A stretch of 64,000 nucleotides of DNA, taken from Comamonas sp009360615 (GTDB lineage Bacteria; Pseudomonadota; Gammaproteobacteria; Burkholderiales; Burkholderiaceae_C). Position 1 is the stretch's first letter. Every line of letters begins with the position of its first letter. Below are positions 24,587-33,570 of the stretch, piece by piece. The notes below the pieces were generated by a model. It made no database searches and was not told the DNA's origin. It worked only from the letters and a program-made list of their open reading frames with translations. The stretch lies in assembly GCF_035784015.1 (NCBI RefSeq), contig NZ_JALKOW010000002.1; one strand, given 5' to 3'. The position numbers were made by a program, and so were the translations under genes.

Positions 24587-26356
24587 ATGAATGCCCCCCA
24601 GAAAAATCAAGCGGGTCACGAGGATGCCGATGTACTGATCATCGGTGCAGGACCGGTCGGGCTGACACTGGCAAACACTCTGGGAATGGCCGGCGTGCGC
24701 GTCATCGTGGCAGAGAAGCTGCCGCAGATCATCGACTATCCACGAGCCATCGGCATTGACGACGAGTCGTTGCGAACGCTGCAGGCTGCGGGTCTCTCGG
24801 ATCAGGTGCAGGCACACATCACCCCCCATCACTGGATGCGTTTCTACACCGCCAGCGGCCAGTGCTTTGCCTCGATCGAGCCGCGCACCGACGAGTATGG
24901 ATGGTCTCGCCGCAATGCCTTCATCCAGCCTCAGGTGGACGACATCCTGTACCGCGGTCTCCAGCGCTTTGATCAGGTTCAGGTAATGCTGGGTCACGAG
25001 CTGCAAGGCTTCTGCCAGGACGATGCCTGCGTCACGGCCTCCCTCAAAAGTGCCGATGGCGCGCAGCGCCAGCTGCGCGCCCGGTACATGGTCGCCAGCG
25101 ATGGTGGCAACAGTCTGGTGCGCCGCATGCTGAATGTGCCTTTCGAGGGACGCACCAAGCCGAATCAATGGATCGTGGTGGATGTGCGCAACGACCCCCT
25201 GGGGACACCCCATATTGACATGCATTGCGACCCGGAACGTCCATACGTTTCCGCTGCCCTGCCTCATGGCATTCGCCGCTTCGAATTCATGGTCATGCCC
25301 GGGGAGACCGAAGAGCAGCTCTCCAGGCCGGAGAATCTTGCCCGGCTGATGCGCAAGGTCGTTGCCGATCCGGACAAGGTCGACTACATCCGCAAGCGCG
25401 TGTATACACACAATGCGCGCCTGGCGGCGCAGTTCCGGATCGGCCGTGTCCTGCTGGCCGGTGATGCTGCGCACATCATGCCGGTCTGGCAGGGCCAGGG
25501 CTACAACAGCGGCATGCGCGATGCCAGCAATCTTGCCTGGAAGCTGGCCATGGTCATCAAGGGGGACGCCCACAGCGATCTGCTGGACAGCTACGAGCAG
25601 GAGCGCCGCGACCATGCGCGCAGCATGATCCATCTGTCGGAAGTGGCTGGCGACATCTTCGCCCCTGAAAGCCATGCTGCGGCCAAAGTGCGCGACACGG
25701 TGATGCTTGCCCTGAACGCAGTGCCACCCGTCAAGCAGTACTTCGCCGAGATGCGTTTCAAGCCCATGCCGCGCTACGAGCATGGCGTGGTGCTGCACCA
25801 CACCGCCACCGGCAATCAAGGAGCGAGAACGCCGCTGGCGGGTCTGCTGGATCGATCGGGCAATACGCCGCTGAGCCGCCTCCTGGGCTTGATGGCGGAG
25901 AAGAGGGAGTCTCTGGTCGGTCGCCTGGTGCATGGCCTTGAAACGCCAGTTTCCAGTCCCGTGGGCCGAATGTTCATTCAGCCCCGAGTTGCCACTGCCG
26001 ACGGCCAGTCCGGCCTGCTGGATGACTTTGTGGGACTGAATTTCTGCATTCTGGCCTGGGGTACGGACCCCAGCTATGGCATGGACGAAGAGGCTCTGAT
26101 TTTCTGGCATCGCCTTGGCGCCCGATTCATTCGCGCCATGCCCACTGGCCAGCTGCTTCACCCGACACCGACCCGTGATGGCGTTCTGACCGTCGGCGAC
26201 GAACAAGGCCGTCTGAAGGACTGGTTCAGCGCCCAGGGCAAGTCGGTGGTGTTCGTGCGCCCGGACCGCTTTGTTGCGGCGCTGGCATCTCCGCAGGAGG
26301 TCTGCGCTGTCACGCGTCAGATGGCCCGGATCCTGCATTCTCCGATGGAGGCCTGA
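24587..26356 (+). CDS. mhpA: 3-(3-hydroxyphenyl)propionate hydroxylase
   Basis: 589-residue FAD monooxygenase that ortho-hydroxylates 3-(3-hydroxyphenyl)propionate to the 2,3-dihydroxy compound with NADH and O2. Sequence marks are the N-terminal FAD motif VLIIGAGPVGLTLANTLGMAGVRVIVAEK, the DG-type motif ARYMVASDGGNSLVRRML, and GRVLLAGDAAHIMPVWQGQGYNSGMRDASNLAWKL, the second FAD-binding block of aromatic hydroxylases. It is slightly longer than E. coli MhpA (about 554). GGAGA six bases before the ATG at 24587 sets the start. First gene of the operon; mhpB starts two bases after its stop. Confidence 0.95.
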   Translation: MNAPQKNQAGHEDADVLIIGAGPVGLTLANTLGMAGVRVIVAEKLPQIIDYPRAIGIDDESLRTLQAAGLSDQVQAHITPHHWMRFYTASGQCFASIEPRTDEYGWSRRNAFIQPQVDDILYRGLQRFDQVQVMLGHELQGFCQDDACVTASLKSADGAQRQLRARYMVASDGGNSLVRRMLNVPFEGRTKPNQWIVVDVRNDPLGTPHIDMHCDPERPYVSAALPHGIRRFEFMVMPGETEEQLSRPENLARLMRKVVADPDKVDYIRKRVYTHNARLAAQFRIGRVLLAGDAAHIMPVWQGQGYNSGMRDASNLAWKLAMVIKGDAHSDLLDSYEQERRDHARSMIHLSEVAGDIFAPESHAAAKVRDTVMLALNAVPPVKQYFAEMRFKPMPRYEHGVVLHHTATGNQGARTPLAGLLDRSGNTPLSRLLGLMAEKRESLVGRLVHGLETPVSSPVGRMFIQPRVATADGQSGLLDDFVGLNFCILAWGTDPSYGMDEEALIFWHRLGARFIRAMPTGQLLHPTPTRDGVLTVGDEQGRLKDWFSAQGKSVVFVRPDRFVAALASPQEVCAVTRQMARILHSPMEA

Positions 26357-26358
26357 AG

Positions 26359-27324
26359 ATGCATGGTTGCGCCATCGCCACTGCACGCCGGGCATTTCTC
26401 GGTATGTCGCACTCTCCTTTGCTGGGCCTCAATCCGGTCGATGCGGACGATCAGGCCGCCATCGACAAGGCGATTGCCGCCGCGCGCGAGGCTGTCCATG
26501 AATTCGCTCCGGAACTCGTCGTGCTGCTGGGGCCGGATCACTACAACGGTTTCTTCAACGAGCTGATGCCACCGTTCTGCATCGGAAGCCAGGCAACGGC
26601 CGTGGGCGACTATCTGTCCCCGGCCGGCCCCCTGAATGTGGATGCGGAGCTGGCCATCAGCCTGGCCGATCACCTGATGGATCGACATTTCGATATCGCG
26701 GTGTCGCGGCGCATGCTGGTCGATCATGGATTCTCGCAGGCCCTGCAGTTTCTGTGGGGAGACGAGATGGACACGCCGCCTGTCATCCCCATCTTCATGA
26801 ATGCCGTGGCCCAACCGGGCATTGCCCGCATGGCCCGATGCAAGTCCTTGGGAGAAGGCGTTGGCCGTTTCCTCGACCAGTTGCCGCTGCGCACGCTGCT
26901 GATTGGCTCGGGTGGGCTGTCGCACGAGCCTCCGGTCCCGACACTGGCCCATCCTGACCCGGCGGTGCGCGAGCGCATCATCGTTCGCTCCACTCCCACG
27001 GAGCGGGAGCGCGAGCTCAAGACCGAGCGCGTCAAGGCCGCCGGTCTGGCTCTGGCCAATGGCGATAGCGGGATGAAGCCTCTCAATCCCGCGTGGGACC
27101 TGCAATGGATGGAAGCGATGGCCAGTGGCCAGCTCGATGGCTTGTGCGCAATGAGCGAAGCCTCGATCGGTGCCCAGGCCGGTCACTCTGCCCATGAGTC
27201 CAAGACCTGGCTGGTGGCGAGGTCCGCCCTGCCTGCCAATACCCGTCTGCCTTGCCCGGTACGGGCCTATCGCGCCATTCCATCGCTCATTGCGGGCTAT
27301 GGGGTGATGTTCATGCACCACTGA
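26359..27324 (+). CDS. mhpB: 2,3-dihydroxyphenylpropionate 1,2-dioxygenase
   Basis: 321-residue class III extradiol (LigB-type) ring-cleavage dioxygenase with non-haem Fe(II), opening the catechol ring next to the hydroxyls to give a yellow meta-cleavage product. Metal and acid-base His are in GMSHSPLLGL, LLGPDHYNGFF, LVDHGFSQAL and GSGGLSHEPPVPTL; the last two are the His contexts known to be catalytic in E. coli MhpB. The length matches the family (about 314). It is translationally close-coupled to mhpA (two bases between stop and start) and followed 22 bases later by mhpD. Confidence 0.95.
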   Translation: MHGCAIATARRAFLGMSHSPLLGLNPVDADDQAAIDKAIAAAREAVHEFAPELVVLLGPDHYNGFFNELMPPFCIGSQATAVGDYLSPAGPLNVDAELAISLADHLMDRHFDIAVSRRMLVDHGFSQALQFLWGDEMDTPPVIPIFMNAVAQPGIARMARCKSLGEGVGRFLDQLPLRTLLIGSGGLSHEPPVPTLAHPDPAVRERIIVRSTPTERERELKTERVKAAGLALANGDSGMKPLNPAWDLQWMEAMASGQLDGLCAMSEASIGAQAGHSAHESKTWLVARSALPANTRLPCPVRAYRAIPSLIAGYGVMFMHH

Positions 27325-27346
27325 TCTTCATCCATCCAAGACTGCC

Positions 27347-28129
27347 ATGCCGACCACTCAGCAAATACAGGCCTGGGCCGAGCGCCTGCGCCACGCGGAA
27401 GCGACCGCCACTCCCATTGCCCCCCTGCGCGAGGAGATTGCCGACAATGACAGCGCCTATGCCGTGCAACTGGCCAATGTTCAATATGCGCAAAGCCAGG
27501 GCCGCCGGATTGTGGGACGCAAGATCGGACTGACCTCCCTTGCCGTTCAAAGGCAATTGGGCGTGGACCAACCCGACTTCGGCACCTTGTTCGCCGACAT
27601 GCTCTACGGCGACGAAGAGACCGTGCCCCTTTCGCGAACGCTGCAGCCCAAGGTCGAGGCCGAGGTGGCGCTGGTCCTCGCCAAGGATCTGGAACTCCCT
27701 GACGCCACGCTGGTGGACGTCATCGGTGCCACCGCCTATGTGCTCCCGGCCATCGAGGTGGTGGGAAGCCGCATCGCCGACTGGAACATTCGCTTCATCG
27801 ACACCGTGGCCGACAACGCCTCCAGCGGTCTGGTCGTGTTGGGTGGGGTGCCGACGATGCTCAACGCGCTGGATCTCAAGTTGTGCGAGATGCAGATGAC
27901 GCGCAATGGCGATGTCGTCTCCACCGGCACCGGCAGGGCCTGTCTGGGCCATCCTTTGAATGCCGCCGTGTGGCTGGCCCGCAGACTCGCCAGCCTCGGC
28001 CAGCCGCTGCGAGCTGGGGACGTCGTGCTGACCGGTGCCCTGGGCCCCATGGTCGGAGTGAATGCCGGTGATCGCTTCGAAGCACACATCAGCGGCGTCG
28101 GCACCGTGTGCGCGCAGTTTGAACGGTAG
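27347..28129 (+). CDS. mhpD: 2-keto-4-pentenoate hydratase
   Basis: 260-residue hydratase of the fumarylacetoacetate hydrolase-related family, adding water to 2-hydroxypenta-2,4-dienoate to give 4-hydroxy-2-oxovalerate. Typical segments are GRRIVGRKIGLTSLAVQRQLGVDQPDFGTLFADM, PKVEAEVALVLAKDLE with the metal-binding acidic residues, VLPAIEVVGSRIADW, and LRAGDVVLTGALGPMVGVNAGD near the C-terminus. In this operon the order is A-B-D-F-E-C, so the hydrolase that supplies its substrate, mhpC, is the last gene. Confidence 0.93.
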   Translation: MPTTQQIQAWAERLRHAEATATPIAPLREEIADNDSAYAVQLANVQYAQSQGRRIVGRKIGLTSLAVQRQLGVDQPDFGTLFADMLYGDEETVPLSRTLQPKVEAEVALVLAKDLELPDATLVDVIGATAYVLPAIEVVGSRIADWNIRFIDTVADNASSGLVVLGGVPTMLNALDLKLCEMQMTRNGDVVSTGTGRACLGHPLNAAVWLARRLASLGQPLRAGDVVLTGALGPMVGVNAGDRFEAHISGVGTVCAQFER

Positions 28130-28195
28130 ATGTCCTCGAAAGCACTTCCGGCCCCGTTTTTCCATTGCTCATAACGATTATTCAGGAGACAAATC

Positions 28196-29173
28196 ATGTG
28201 GAATCGACGTCAATTGCTCGCAGCCGCTGCTGCCTCGCTTGCTGCATGCGTGGGTACATCCGCCATCGCACAGAACTTTCCCAGTCGTGCCGTGACCATG
28301 GTCGTTCCCTTCCCGGCCGGAGGCATCACCGACGCCGTGGCGCGTGCGCTGGCCACCAAGATGGGAGAGCAGCTTGGCAAGCCTGTCATCGTTGACAACC
28401 GGCCCGGCGGTGGCGGCCAGATTGCAGCTGCGTATGTGCGCCAGCAGGCGGCGGACGGCCATACCCTGTATGTCGGCGCCACCGAGATGTTCGCCATCAA
28501 TCCCTCGTTGTTTCGCAACTTCTCATACGATCCGCTGAAGGATTTCAGCCCGGTCACTTCGCTGATCGCGTCGCCTCTGGTGCTCGTCGTCCCTGTCAAC
28601 AGTTCACTGGTCAGCGTCAAGGAACTCATCGCCCAGGCCAAGAGCCGCAAGGATGGACTGAATTTCGCTTCGCAGGGCATGGGCTCCATCGGACATTTAC
28701 TGGGGGAGACCTTCCGGGGCAAGGTGGGCGGAAAGTTCAATCATGTGGCCTACAAAGGCTCCGCGCCCGCGCTGCAGGATGTAATGGGAGGGCAGGTGGA
28801 CTTCATGTTCGACCCGGTCATCACTACCGCCCCCCTGGTGGCCGGCAGGAAGCTCAAGCCCCTGGCGATTGCAGCCGACAAGCGCTCTCCACAAATGCCT
28901 GATGTGCCGACCCTGGCCGAGCTCGGCGTATCCGGCGTCAATGCCGGAGTGTGGTTCGGTGCGGTGGTCAAGGCCGGCACCGCTGCCAACGTGGTGGATC
29001 GTCTGAACGATGCCATCGTCAAGGCCATGAGGGATCCTGACGTGGTCAAGCGTTTTGCCGATCAAGGCATGCAGGCGTTCCCGTCAACCCCGGCACAGTT
29101 TGGCAGCTTCATGCAGTCGGAGCTGACCAGGTGGGCTCCTCTGGTCAAGGCCAGCGGCGCGTCGGTCGAGTGA
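28196..29173 (+). CDS. Bug/TctC-family receptor inside the mhp operon (first of pair)
   Basis: 325-residue periplasmic receptor. The signal WNRRQLLAAAAASLAACVGTSAIAQ looks twin-arginine-like and cleaves before NFPSRAVTMVVPFPAGGITDAVARAL. AGGAG upstream of the ATG is a good ribosome site. It lies between mhpD and mhpF, and a paralogue follows directly. Shared blocks such as KPVIVDN, QQAADGHT, VAYKGS-PALQDVM and DVPTLAELGVSGV show the two arose by tandem duplication. The location suggests binding of phenylpropionates or their hydroxy derivatives, in place of the MFS carrier MhpT found in E. coli. The C. testosteroni TA441 mhp cluster is, as I recall, also described with two unassigned genes at this place. 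Confidence 0.88.
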   Translation: MWNRRQLLAAAAASLAACVGTSAIAQNFPSRAVTMVVPFPAGGITDAVARALATKMGEQLGKPVIVDNRPGGGGQIAAAYVRQQAADGHTLYVGATEMFAINPSLFRNFSYDPLKDFSPVTSLIASPLVLVVPVNSSLVSVKELIAQAKSRKDGLNFASQGMGSIGHLLGETFRGKVGGKFNHVAYKGSAPALQDVMGGQVDFMFDPVITTAPLVAGRKLKPLAIAADKRSPQMPDVPTLAELGVSGVNAGVWFGAVVKAGTAANVVDRLNDAIVKAMRDPDVVKRFADQGMQAFPSTPAQFGSFMQSELTRWAPLVKASGASVE

Positions 29174-29187
29174 GTGGGGAGCCCATC

Positions 29188-30162
29188 TTGGATCGTCGAA
29201 CTCTTTTGCAATCGGCCCTGGGCTTGGGCAGCCTGTCGATCGCCAGTCCTGGCAGGGCGCAGGCCTTTCCCAGCAAGCCCATCACGCTCGTGCTGCCGTT
29301 TTCCGCCGGCGGCATCAGCGATGTCATGGCCCGTACCCTTGCTCAGCACGTGGCTCAGCATCTGGGCAAGCCCGTGATCGTTGACAACAAGCCCGGCGCG
29401 GGAGGACAGATTGCCGCCAGCGCAGTGCTGCAGCAGGCCGCTGACGGACACACCATGTACGTGGCAGGCACCGCCATGTTTGCGATCAACCAGACGTTGT
29501 TCCGTAAATTTGCCTACGACCCCGTCAAAGACTTTGAACCGGTGACGTCTCTGGTCACCTCTCCTTTGGTGCTCGTGGTGGCCGCCGACAGCCCGGTCAG
29601 GACGCTGAGCGAGCTGGTGTCGCTCTCCCGCAGCAGCAGGCAAGGCCTGACATTTGCTTCACAAGGGTTGGGCTCTGTCGGCCATCTGCTGGCAGAGCTG
29701 TTTCGCAGCAGAACCGGTGGGAGCATGTCTCATGTGGCCTACAAAGGCTCGGTGCCGGCGCTGCAGGATGTGATGACCAACCGGGTCGACTTCATGTTCG
29801 ACCCCACGAGCTCCACCGAAGCTCTGATCCGGGGCAAAAAGCTGCGCGCCCTTGCGATCGCCTCCACAAGACGCGTTCCTCAGCTTCCCGACGTCCCCAC
29901 CCTCGCGGAGCTGGGAGTATCCGGAGTCGATGCCGGCGTCTGGTTCGGCGCAGCCGTGCGCAGCGGAACACCTGTCTCGGCAGTTCAGACGCTGAACCGT
30001 GCGCTGGTCGCCGCGTTGCAGGATCCAGGCATACAGAAGCGCTTTGAAAGCCAGGGCATGCAGGCCTATCCGCAAACCCCTGAGCAATTCAAGCAGTTCA
30101 TTCGCGGCGAGATCGCACGCTGGGCCCCGCTGATCCAGTCCAGCGGGGCCAGCATCGACTGA
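29188..30162 (+). CDS. Bug/TctC-family receptor inside the mhp operon (second of pair)
   Basis: 324-residue receptor. The start is read as TTG at 29188: GGGGA lies seven bases upstream, and the product MDRRTLLQSALGLGSLSIASPGRAQ-AFPS then aligns end to end with its upstream paralogue, with a twin-arginine-like signal. No ATG exists at the right place. Hallmarks are KPITLVLPFSAGGISDVMARTL, KPVIVDNKPGAGGQIAASAVLQQAADGHTMYV, HVAYKGSVPALQDVMTNRVDFMFDP and LPDVPTLAELGVSGVDAG. Only 14 bp separate it from the first copy. It may have a different ligand, or extend capacity for the same phenylpropanoids. Confidence 0.87.
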   Translation: MDRRTLLQSALGLGSLSIASPGRAQAFPSKPITLVLPFSAGGISDVMARTLAQHVAQHLGKPVIVDNKPGAGGQIAASAVLQQAADGHTMYVAGTAMFAINQTLFRKFAYDPVKDFEPVTSLVTSPLVLVVAADSPVRTLSELVSLSRSSRQGLTFASQGLGSVGHLLAELFRSRTGGSMSHVAYKGSVPALQDVMTNRVDFMFDPTSSTEALIRGKKLRALAIASTRRVPQLPDVPTLAELGVSGVDAGVWFGAAVRSGTPVSAVQTLNRALVAALQDPGIQKRFESQGMQAYPQTPEQFKQFIRGEIARWAPLIQSSGASID

Positions 30163-30184
30163 TTTTTCTCTCAAGGTAAACGCT

Positions 30185-31135
30185 ATGACGCGCAAACTCA
30201 AGGCCGCCATCATCGGCAGCGGCAATATCGGCACGGATCTGATGATCAAGATCCTTCGCCATGGCAAAAACATCGAGATGGGTGCCATGGTCGGCATCGA
30301 TCCCGACTCCGACGGTCTTGCGCGTGCTTCCCGCATGGGCGTGGCGACCACCCACGAGGGCGTGAAAGGCCTCGCGCAGATGCCCGTGTTTGCAGAGATC
30401 GACATTGTGTTCGATGCCACCAGTGCCGGCGCACATGTGAAGAACGATGCGTTCTTGCGCGGCCTCAAGCCCGGCATTCGCATGATCGACCTGACGCCGG
30501 CCGCCATCGGCCCGTACTGCATTCCCGTGGTCAATGGCGACACGCATCTGGATGCGCCGAATGTGAACATGGTCACCTGCGGCGGACAGGCCACCATCCC
30601 CATGGTGGCCGCCGTCTCCCGTGTGGCCAAGGTGCACTACGGAGAGATCATCGCATCGATCGCCAGCAGGAGTGCCGGTCCCGGCACCCGCGCCAACATC
30701 GACGAGTTCACCGAGACCACATCCAAGGCGATCGAAGTCGTGGGCGGCGCCACCCAGGGCAAGGCCATCATCATCATGAACCCGGCCGAGCCGCCCCTGA
30801 TCATGCGCGACACGGTCTACACCCTGAGTGCTTTGGCCGACGAGGCCGCGATTGCCGCCTCGGTCGAGCAGATGGCCGCTGCCGTGCAGTCCTATGTGCC
30901 GGGCTACCGCCTGAAGCAGAAAGTGCAGTTCGACCGTATCGACACCCCGATCCGCATCCCCGGAGTGGGCGATGCCCTCAGGGGACTGAAGACCTCGATC
31001 TTTCTGGAAGTCGAGGGCGCGGCCCATTATCTGCCTGCTTACGCCGGCAACCTGGACATCATGACCAGCGCCAGTCTGCGCACCGCCGAGCAGATGGCCG
31101 AGCGCATGCTGGCGACGCTCGGCGTGGTCGCCTGA
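30185..31135 (+). CDS. mhpF: Acetaldehyde dehydrogenase (acylating)
   Basis: 316 residues. Converts the acetaldehyde released by MhpE to acetyl-CoA with NAD and CoA. The Rossmann motif is AAIIGSGNIGTDLMIKIL and the catalytic Cys is Cys132 in NMVTCGGQATIP. It forms a channelling complex with the aldolase encoded 14 bp downstream, as in DmpFG. Family length is normal (about 310-316). The gene follows the second Bug receptor by 22 bp within the operon. Confidence 0.95.
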   Translation: MTRKLKAAIIGSGNIGTDLMIKILRHGKNIEMGAMVGIDPDSDGLARASRMGVATTHEGVKGLAQMPVFAEIDIVFDATSAGAHVKNDAFLRGLKPGIRMIDLTPAAIGPYCIPVVNGDTHLDAPNVNMVTCGGQATIPMVAAVSRVAKVHYGEIIASIASRSAGPGTRANIDEFTETTSKAIEVVGGATQGKAIIIMNPAEPPLIMRDTVYTLSALADEAAIAASVEQMAAAVQSYVPGYRLKQKVQFDRIDTPIRIPGVGDALRGLKTSIFLEVEGAAHYLPAYAGNLDIMTSASLRTAEQMAERMLATLGVVA

Positions 31136-31149
31136 GGAGACGACATACC

Positions 31150-32181
31150 ATGACGCCAACCAAGAAAATCTACATCTCCGACGTGACACTGCGCGACGGC
31201 AGCCACGCCATTCGGCACCAGTACAGCATCGAGAACGCCAGGCAGATCGCCCAGGCCCTGGATGAAGCCCGGGTCGATTCCATCGAGGTCGCCCACGGTG
31301 ACGGTCTGCAAGGCTCCAGCTTCAATTACGGCTTCGGCGCACACACCGACCTGGAGTGGATCGAGGCGGTGGCCAGCGTGGTCCAGCACGCCAGGATCGC
31401 CACGCTGCTGCTGCCGGGCATCGGCACCGTGCACGACCTCAAGAACGCCTATGACGCCGGCGTGCGCGTGGTGCGGGTGGCCACCCACTGCACCGAGGCC
31501 GACGTGTCCCGTCAGCACATCGAGTATGCGCGCAAGCTCGGCATGGAAGCCGTGGGCTTTCTGATGATGAGCCACATGACCACGCCGCAGGCGCTGGCCC
31601 AGCAGGCCAAGCTCATGGAGAGCTATGGCGCCACCTGCTGCTACGTGGTGGACTCGGGCGGGGCCCTGGGCATGGAGGATGTGCGTGACCGCTTCCGGGC
31701 CTTCAAGGACATCCTCAAGCCGGAAACCCAGACCGGCATGCACGCCCACCACAACCTGAGCCTCGGCGTGGCCAACTCCATCGTGGCCGTGGAAGAGGGC
31801 TGCGACCGCGTGGATGCCAGCCTGGCCGGCATGGGCGCAGGCGCCGGCAATGCTCCGCTGGAGGTGTTCATTGCAGCCGCAGAGCGCCTGGGCTGGCACC
31901 ACGGCACGGACCTCTACAAGCTCATGGATGCTGCCGACGACATCGTGCGCCCGCTGCAGGACCGACCGGTGCGCGTGGACCGCGAGACGCTGGCGCTGGG
32001 CTATGCCGGGGTCTACAGCTCTTTCCTGCGTCACTCCGAAGCTGCGGCGACCAAGTATGGACTCAAGGCCGTGGACATTCTGGTGGAGCTGGGCAAGCGC
32101 CGCATGGTCGGCGGGCAGGAGGACATGATTGTCGACGTCGCCCTGGACCTGCTGAGGCAACGCGAAGCGGCCTCTTTCTGA
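31150..32181 (+). CDS. mhpE: 4-hydroxy-2-oxovalerate aldolase
   Basis: 343-residue DRE-TIM-barrel aldolase that splits 4-hydroxy-2-oxovalerate into pyruvate and acetaldehyde, passing the aldehyde to MhpF. The metal/active-site segment is ISDVTLRDGSHAIRHQ near the N-terminus, and the metal-binding His pair is in GMHAHHNLSLGVANS. GAGGAG upstream of the ATG overlaps the end of mhpF, supporting coupled translation. The C-terminal RRMVGGQEDMIVDVALDL is the usual DmpG-like end. Confidence 0.95.
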   Translation: MTPTKKIYISDVTLRDGSHAIRHQYSIENARQIAQALDEARVDSIEVAHGDGLQGSSFNYGFGAHTDLEWIEAVASVVQHARIATLLLPGIGTVHDLKNAYDAGVRVVRVATHCTEADVSRQHIEYARKLGMEAVGFLMMSHMTTPQALAQQAKLMESYGATCCYVVDSGGALGMEDVRDRFRAFKDILKPETQTGMHAHHNLSLGVANSIVAVEEGCDRVDASLAGMGAGAGNAPLEVFIAAAERLGWHHGTDLYKLMDAADDIVRPLQDRPVRVDRETLALGYAGVYSSFLRHSEAAATKYGLKAVDILVELGKRRMVGGQEDMIVDVALDLLRQREAASF

Positions 32182-32238
32182 TCTTTTCATCATCCTCGCG
32201 GTCAGCCGACTCTGGCTGCCGCTCTTACGGAGCCATTT

Positions 32239-33099
32239 ATGAACGCCCCCAACACGGAAGCCTCCACCAGCCGCTTTGTCACGATTACCGAGGCTGGACA
32301 GCCCCTGAGGCTCCACTACAACGATGTCGGTTCCGGCAGAGAAGTCGTGGTCATGCTGCACGGCTCCGGCCCGGGCGCCAGCGGCTGGGCCAACTTCCAT
32401 CGCAATATCGATCCGCTGGTGGACGCGGGTTACCGTGTCATTTTGCTGGACTGTCCCGGCTGGAGCAAAAGTGACACCATCGTCAGCACGGGCTCGCGTT
32501 CGGACCTCAACGCACGCTGCCTCAAGGCCGTGCTGGACGCGCTGGACATCTCCAGGGTCCACATCATCGGCAATTCCATGGGCGGGCATAGCGCCGTGGG
32601 CTTTGCGCTGGCCAATCCCGAGATGGTGGGCAAGCTCATTCTCATGGGCGGCGGCACCGGCGGGCCCAGCGCCCTTGTGCCCATGCCTGCCGAGGGCATC
32701 AAGCTCATCGGCGCGCTATACCGCGATCCCACGGTGGAGAACCTCAAGCGCATGATGAATGTGTTTGTGTATGACACCAGCAGCCTGACCGAGGAGCTGT
32801 ACCAGCAGCGTCTGAGCAATATCCTGGCCCGCCGCGATCATCTGGAAAACTTCGTCAAGAGTGCCCAGATCAATCCCAGGCAGTTCAGCGACTACGGCAT
32901 GCGGCTGCCGGAAATCAAGGCCGAGACCCTGATCATCTGGGGGCGTGACGATCGTTTCGTGCCCCTGGACATCGGCCTGCGTCTGCTGTGGGGCATCCCC
33001 AACTCCGAGTTCCATGTGTTCAGCCAGTGCGGCCATTGGGCACAGTGGGAACACGCCGAGGTCTTCAACAGGATGGTTCAGGACTTTCTGGCTCGCTGA
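32239..33099 (+). CDS. mhpC: 2-hydroxy-6-ketonona-2,4-dienedioate hydrolase
   Basis: 286-residue alpha/beta hydrolase that cleaves the C-C bond of the meta-fission product to succinate and 2-hydroxypentadienoate. The oxyanion segment is LHGSGPGASGWANF, the nucleophile is Ser113 in GNSMGG, the acid is in IIWGRDDRFVPLD and the His is in CGHWAQWEHAEVFN. Length matches E. coli MhpC (about 288). It is the last gene, 57 bp after mhpE, with CGGAG before the ATG. In E. coli mhpC precedes mhpD, so gene order differs here. Confidence 0.94.
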   Translation: MNAPNTEASTSRFVTITEAGQPLRLHYNDVGSGREVVVMLHGSGPGASGWANFHRNIDPLVDAGYRVILLDCPGWSKSDTIVSTGSRSDLNARCLKAVLDALDISRVHIIGNSMGGHSAVGFALANPEMVGKLILMGGGTGGPSALVPMPAEGIKLIGALYRDPTVENLKRMMNVFVYDTSSLTEELYQQRLSNILARRDHLENFVKSAQINPRQFSDYGMRLPEIKAETLIIWGRDDRFVPLDIGLRLLWGIPNSEFHVFSQCGHWAQWEHAEVFNRMVQDFLAR

Positions 33100-33570
33100 C
33101 CGGCCAGACAGTCGGCATGAGGCCGGCGTATGCCGCCGAATGGAATGCAGGAGCCGAAGCCCCCGCCGGCTTGTCGAGCGCGGGGTGACGACAGGCAGTT
33201 CAGTGCCCTGGTAGACCCTGCCGACGCCTGACCCAGGCCTGTGCCTGGGCAGCGCCAGCAGGCAGGCCTGTCCCCGGATGGCCGAGCCGTGCCACCGCCA
33301 GGGGCGGTTCGTGGCCCATCGCCTGCCGTAGCGCCCGGTTTCGCTGCGGGAGTGGAATCTGATCCGGCAGCGAGTGCATACGGTGGGCGGCTGCGCTGGC
33401 AGAGAACGCGCCATCGGCGCTCTGGCCGGGTGCCGGAAATCAGCTCGACAGCCGCAATGCGGCGGGTTGCGTGGGCCGATGTCGGAGGCGGCAGGCCAGG
33501 CAACGTCAGCCCGGGGCCGGCAACGGTGGATCGGGCCCGCGATCCCGGCCAGACGCTTCTACCTGCGCCG
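33100..33570. other. Intergenic after the mhp operon
   Basis: About 470 bases between convergent mhpC and the ferritin-like gene. The dyad CGGCAT (33113-33118) / ATGCCG (33130-33135), just after mhpC, may help end transcription but has no T tract. No gene was recognised. Confidence 0.45.
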
